Below are positions 63,295 through 64,000 of a DNA stretch of 64,000 nucleotides, piece by piece. The DNA lies in NCBI GenBank assembly GCA_027310725.1, contig DAIDAG010000005.1, positions 22,291-86,290 on the forward strand, in the 5' to 3' direction. The number at the start of each line of letters is the position of its first letter. Within the stretch, counting starts at the first letter, position 1. Under the pieces are notes generated by a model, which searched no databases, was not told the origin of the DNA, and was given only the letters and a program-made list of their open reading frames with translations. The DNA is from Sideroxydans sp. (GTDB lineage: Bacteria; Pseudomonadota; Gammaproteobacteria; Burkholderiales; Gallionellaceae). The translations under genes and the position numbers were made by a program.

Positions 63295-63879
63295 TTACAA
63301 TACCTTAACCCCTTGTTTTTCAAGCATACTGACCAGCAAGATTAATGGCAGTCCAATCAATGCATTTGGATCGTCGCCCTCTATACGGCTGATCAGGGCA
63401 ATACCCAATCCTTCAGATTTTGCGCTGCCTGCGCAGTGATAGGGTTGTTCCTTTTTGAGATAGCGCTCAATCTCGCCATCACTTACGTTACGAAAACCGA
63501 CATTCGTGATGGCGACATCGGTCTGTATCTCACCATTGGCGGCATTCAGCAAGGTCAAGGCAGTGTAGAAAGTCACGGTCTTGCCGCGCATTGCGCTCAG
63601 TTGGCGTACTGCATTGTCGTGGTTAAGGGGCTTGCCTATCTGTTGCCCGTCCAGCAAGGCTACCTGGTCTGAGCCGATGATCAGGGCTTTAGGGAAGCGT
63701 TTGGCTACAACTTGCGCCTTGGTTTGCGAGAGGCGCCACGAAGTCTCTTTGGCGCTTTCGCCGGGAAGGGGGGTCTCATCGACATCGGGAGCGGCAGTTT
63801 GGAACGGGATTTGCAGGGTTGTGAGCAATTCACTCCTATATATAGAAGTCGAGGCTAGTACAAGCGGCTGAGAATTCAA
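63295..63879 (-). CDS. maf: Maf-family nucleotide pyrophosphatase (YceF type, m7GTP)
   Basis: A 194-residue Maf protein with LASTSIYRSELL (about 8-19, the nucleotide loop), DETPLPGESAKE (about 34-45) and IIGSDQVALLDGQQIGKP (about 67-84; catalytic Asp). The YceF-like features point to m7GTP hydrolysis rather than dTTP/UTP. It is divergent from yceD, its usual neighbour. Confidence 0.92.
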   Translation of the reverse strand: MNSQPLVLASTSIYRSELLTTLQIPFQTAAPDVDETPLPGESAKETSWRLSQTKAQVVAKRFPKALIIGSDQVALLDGQQIGKPLNHDNAVRQLSAMRGKTVTFYTALTLLNAANGEIQTDVAITNVGFRNVSDGEIERYLKKEQPYHCAGSAKSEGLGIALISRIEGDDPNALIGLPLILLVSMLEKQGVKVL

Positions 63880-63937
63880 GATGTTCCTTTACGGCTTCTT
63901 TGACAGGGAAGGTCGGAATATATATCATGCGCGCCTC

Positions 63938-64000
63938 ATGTTTGCACGGCCTTTCATAGACAGCGTGGACTTTGCCCGAAACGGCAAGGAAATGCGCGGC
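63938..64000 (+). CDS. yceD: YceD/DUF177 family protein, N-terminal end (partial)
   Basis: 21 codons are visible before the window ends: MFARPFIDSVDFARNGKEMR. IDSxDFARNG is the typical start of YceD/DUF177 proteins, linked to 23S rRNA and ribosome biogenesis, usually followed by rpmF. Its position opposite maf agrees. Confidence 0.8.
   Translation, partial: MFARPFIDSVDFARNGKEMRG

Noticed and set aside
1..64000. CRISPR arrays or defence islands
   Set aside because: No regularly spaced direct repeats and no cas, restriction-modification or toxin-antitoxin genes were seen.

Overview
The window reads as a betaproteobacterial chromosome segment, most like the Nitrosomonadales (Gallionellaceae/Sideroxydans or Methylophilaceae type). 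This is inferred from the trpS-scpA-scpB block, the 400-residue TrpRS, the hoxFUYHW hydrogenase, and an XrtB/EpsDEFGIL exopolysaccharide locus of the kind described for methanolan producers. No 16S rRNA gene is present, so the assignment is tentative. The outer parts (1-14 kb and 62-64 kb) are GC-rich housekeeping DNA. The centre (about 21.5-62 kb) is visibly AT-richer, uses more TTG/GTG starts and carries dead insertion sequences, as expected of an accessory polysaccharide locus.

Layout. (1) 1-5.1 kb: PHP phosphoesterase end, YciO/TsaC, site-2-protease homologue, trpS, scpA, scpB and a SpoU-type rRNA methyltransferase. (2) 5.1-10.2 kb, minus strand: a translationally coupled NAD-reducing [NiFe] hydrogenase operon hoxF-U-Y-H-W, divergent from a thioredoxin. 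(3) 10.7-14.1 kb, minus strand: a GlrK/QseG/GlrR-type sensor kinase, lipoprotein and sigma-54 response regulator. (4) 14.4-17.2 kb: tRNA-Arg(ACG) with a recombinase remnant behind it, then a small mixed region (Gly-rich exported protein, cytochrome b561, FMN reductase, truncated dioxygenase). (5) 17.2-21.2 kb: a sulfur-handling module (MFS, persulfide-dioxygenase-like MBL enzyme, DsrE protein) divergent from an ArsR-rhodanese fusion regulator, plus a YHS-domain protein. (6) 21.3-21.4 kb, minus strand: a candidate small RNA gene with promoter, C-rich loop and terminator.

(7) 21.7-61.8 kb: exopolysaccharide/exosortase-B locus. One PEP-CTERM protein is followed by epsD-xrtB-epsI-epsE-epsL-epsF-epsG. 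Minus-strand genes for an esterase, a glycoside hydrolase and a Wzy-like polymerase come next. Then come Wzx, eight stand-alone glycosyltransferases, a VirK-like protein, an ExeA-type ATPase, a WecG-STAS fusion, a beta-helix lipoprotein, GalE, a low-molecular-weight tyrosine phosphatase, and finally the priming phosphotransferase WcaJ/EpsB behind a convincing sigma-54 promoter. Two FemAB/GNAT-like paralogues sit on the minus strand at 21.7 and 49.2 kb. Three dead IS copies (two IS3-type, one IS110-type) interrupt the locus.

(8) 62.2-64 kb: tRNA-Leu, tRNA-Gly and tRNA-Cys, dksA, maf and the start of yceD.

Working together, the priming enzyme loads a hexose phosphate on undecaprenyl phosphate, the glycosyltransferases extend the unit, Wzx flips it and Wzy polymerises it. 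EpsE, F, G and L then set chain length and export it, while XrtB/EpsI process the PEP-CTERM protein that is probably anchored in or released with the matrix.
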